Assembly: GCA_025354075.1 (NCBI GenBank)
Contig: JANXNO010000507.1
Span: forward strand, 1-6,790
Direction of reading: 5' to 3'
Length of the DNA stretch: 6,790 bases
Source: Burkholderiales bacterium
Lineage (GTDB): Bacteria > Pseudomonadota > Gammaproteobacteria > Burkholderiales > Casimicrobiaceae
The position numbers were made by a program, and so were the translations under genes. Every line of letters starts with the position of its first letter. Position 1 is the stretch's first letter. Shown here in pieces: positions 5,638 through 6,790 of this stretch. The notes under the pieces are model-generated. The model saw nothing but the letters and a program-made list of their open reading frames with translations, did not search any database and was not told the origin of the DNA.

Positions 5638-6790
5638 TCACAAATCCAGCAACAACCGCGCCGGATCTTCCAAAGCCTCTTTCATCGCCACCAACGCCAA
5701 CACAGCTTCACGTCCATCAATAATCCGATGGTCGTAACTCATGGCCAAGTAGTTCATCGGGCGGATCACAATCTGGCCGCCTTCGACCACGACGCGATCC
5801 TTCGTGGCGTGGACACCGAGAATCGCGCTTTGCGGCGGGTTGATGATCGGCGTTGACAGCATTGAGCCGAAGGTGCCACCGTTCGAGATCGTGAACGTGC
5901 CGCCGGTCAACTCTTCGATGCCTAGCTTGCCTTCGCCAGCGCGTTTGCCGTATTCAGCAATTTTCTTTTCGATCTCGGCAATGCTCATCTGGTCGCAGTC
6001 GCGCAGGATGGGCACGACGAGGCCACGCGGTGAGCCCACAGCAATGCCGATGTCGTAATAGCCGTGATACACGATGTCATTGCCGTCGATGGAAGCGTTG
6101 ACCACCGGGTACATTTTGAGCGCGTGTACAGCGGCCTTGACGAAGAAGCTCATGAAGCCAAGCTTGACGCCGTGGACTTTTTCGAACTTGTCTTTGTACG
6201 TGGTGCGCAGATCGATCACTGGCTTCATGTTGACCTCGTTGAACGTGGTCAGGATGGCAGCGGTGGATTGGCTTTGCACCAAACGCTCGGCCACGCGCAT
6301 GCGCAGACGAGTCATCGGTACGCGCTGCTCGGGGCGGTTGCCAAGCGGTACGTTTACCGGAGGCGCGAACACAGGCGCAGCAGCGGGCTTGGTCGCAGCA
6401 GGTGCCGGTGCTGCTTTGGCCTCCACAGCAGCAATCACGTCGCCCTTGGTGATACGGTCACCACGACCGGTGCCCGACACGCTCGCAGCGTCAATGCCCT
6501 GATCGGCCATCATCTTCTTCGCCGCAGGCAGCGCGCCGGGAGCGGATGCAGCGGCAGGTGTTGCCGCGGGTGCAGGTACCTGCGCTGGCTCAGCGGCGGC
6601 GGGAGCTGCAGCACCCGCCTTTGCTTCGGTATCAATCACGCCAAGCACCACGCCTGATGTCACCGTCGCACCCGGTTGAACCTTGATTTCAACCAGCACG
6701 CCATCGCCCTGAGCAGGCGTTTCGAGCACGACTTTGTCGGTCTCGATGTCACATAGGTTCTGGTCACGTTTGACGGCGTCGCCCGCTTTG
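5638..6790 (-). CDS. odhB: 2-oxoglutarate dehydrogenase E2, dihydrolipoyllysine succinyltransferase (5' partial)
   Basis: Core subunit of the 2-oxoglutarate dehydrogenase complex, transferring the succinyl group from its lipoyl arm to CoA in the TCA cycle. 383 residues are visible; roughly 20-30 N-terminal residues lie beyond the right edge. The frame is open there, reading [12 protein letters not shown], so the GTG at 6729 is not a start. Domains in the visible fragment: lipoyl domain with the lipoylated lysine in DIETDK (K19); Ala/Pro linker (about 57-85); peripheral subunit-binding domain [15 protein letters not shown] through [12 protein letters not shown] (86-124); second Ala/Pro linker (about 125-150); and catalytic acyltransferase domain (about 155-383) with HRIIDG, H354 and D358 being the catalytic pair. 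The C-terminus [10 protein letters not shown] is typical of OdhB/SucB and, with lpdA nearby, favours oxoglutarate over pyruvate specificity. E1 (odhA) is expected immediately upstream, outside the window. Confidence 0.95.
   Translation of the reverse strand, partial: KAGDAVKRDQNLCDIETDKVVLETPAQGDGVLVEIKVQPGATVTSGVVLGVIDTEAKAGAAAPAAAEPAQVPAPAATPAAASAPGALPAAKKMMADQGIDAASVSGTGRGDRITKGDVIAAVEAKAAPAPAATKPAAAPVFAPPVNVPLGNRPEQRVPMTRLRMRVAERLVQSQSTAAILTTFNEVNMKPVIDLRTTYKDKFEKVHGVKLGFMSFFVKAAVHALKMYPVVNASIDGNDIVYHGYYDIGIAVGSPRGLVVPILRDCDQMSIAEIEKKIAEYGKRAGEGKLGIEELTGGTFTISNGGTFGSMLSTPIINPPQSAILGVHATKDRVVVEGGQIVIRPMNYLAMSYDHRIIDGREAVLALVAMKEALEDPARLLLDL

Noticed and set aside
6064..6657. Plus-strand open frames opposite odhB
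   Set aside because: They are low-complexity translations antisense to the Ala/Pro linkers and catalytic domain of odhB, with no independent support.

Overview
The window looks like ordinary chromosomal housekeeping DNA from a betaproteobacterium, most likely Burkholderiales-like. Three things suggest this: the HflK N-terminus carries the LSLNDPQWG-type motif I associate with that group, hflK and hflC are followed by a small DUF2065 membrane protein, and the 2-oxoglutarate dehydrogenase genes odhB and lpdA are followed directly by zapE. The genus cannot be fixed from the sequence alone. I see no phage, plasmid, insertion sequence, CRISPR, tRNA or rRNA signal.

Left part, plus strand (2-2474): hflK (5' end outside the window), hflC and a 63-residue DUF2065 protein form one tightly spaced transcription unit. 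HflK and HflC are the paired SPFH/prohibitin-domain membrane proteins that surround and modulate the FtsH protease. A 149-bp gap (2475-2623) then separates two converging units. It holds two or three small hairpins, but none has the U-tract of a standard intrinsic terminator.

Right part, minus strand (6790 down to 2624): in transcription order, odhB (E2 of 2-oxoglutarate dehydrogenase, N-terminal tip outside the window), a small two-helix membrane protein with a C-terminal zinc ribbon, lpdA (E3, dihydrolipoamide dehydrogenase) and zapE (AFG1-like divisome ATPase). E1 (odhA/sucA) would be expected just beyond the right edge. OdhB and LpdA work in the same TCA-cycle complex: OdhB carries the succinyl group on its lipoyl arm and LpdA reoxidises that arm with NAD+. 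ZapE is a usual downstream neighbour in this lineage but acts in cell division.

The most interesting non-routine features lie in the short interval around 5200-5570. A 71-bp pair of inverted REP-type palindromes (a REPIN/BIME-like element, each half starting with GTAG) sits between the zinc-ribbon gene and lpdA. It supplies the stop codon of the first and ends seven or thirteen bases before the start of the second. The zinc-ribbon gene itself is an unusual insertion into the odhB-lpdA pair and has an A9 tract at the boundary between its membrane and zinc-ribbon parts. Slippage in either direction there would give a membrane-only product of about 50 residues. I found no convincing new multi-gene system.
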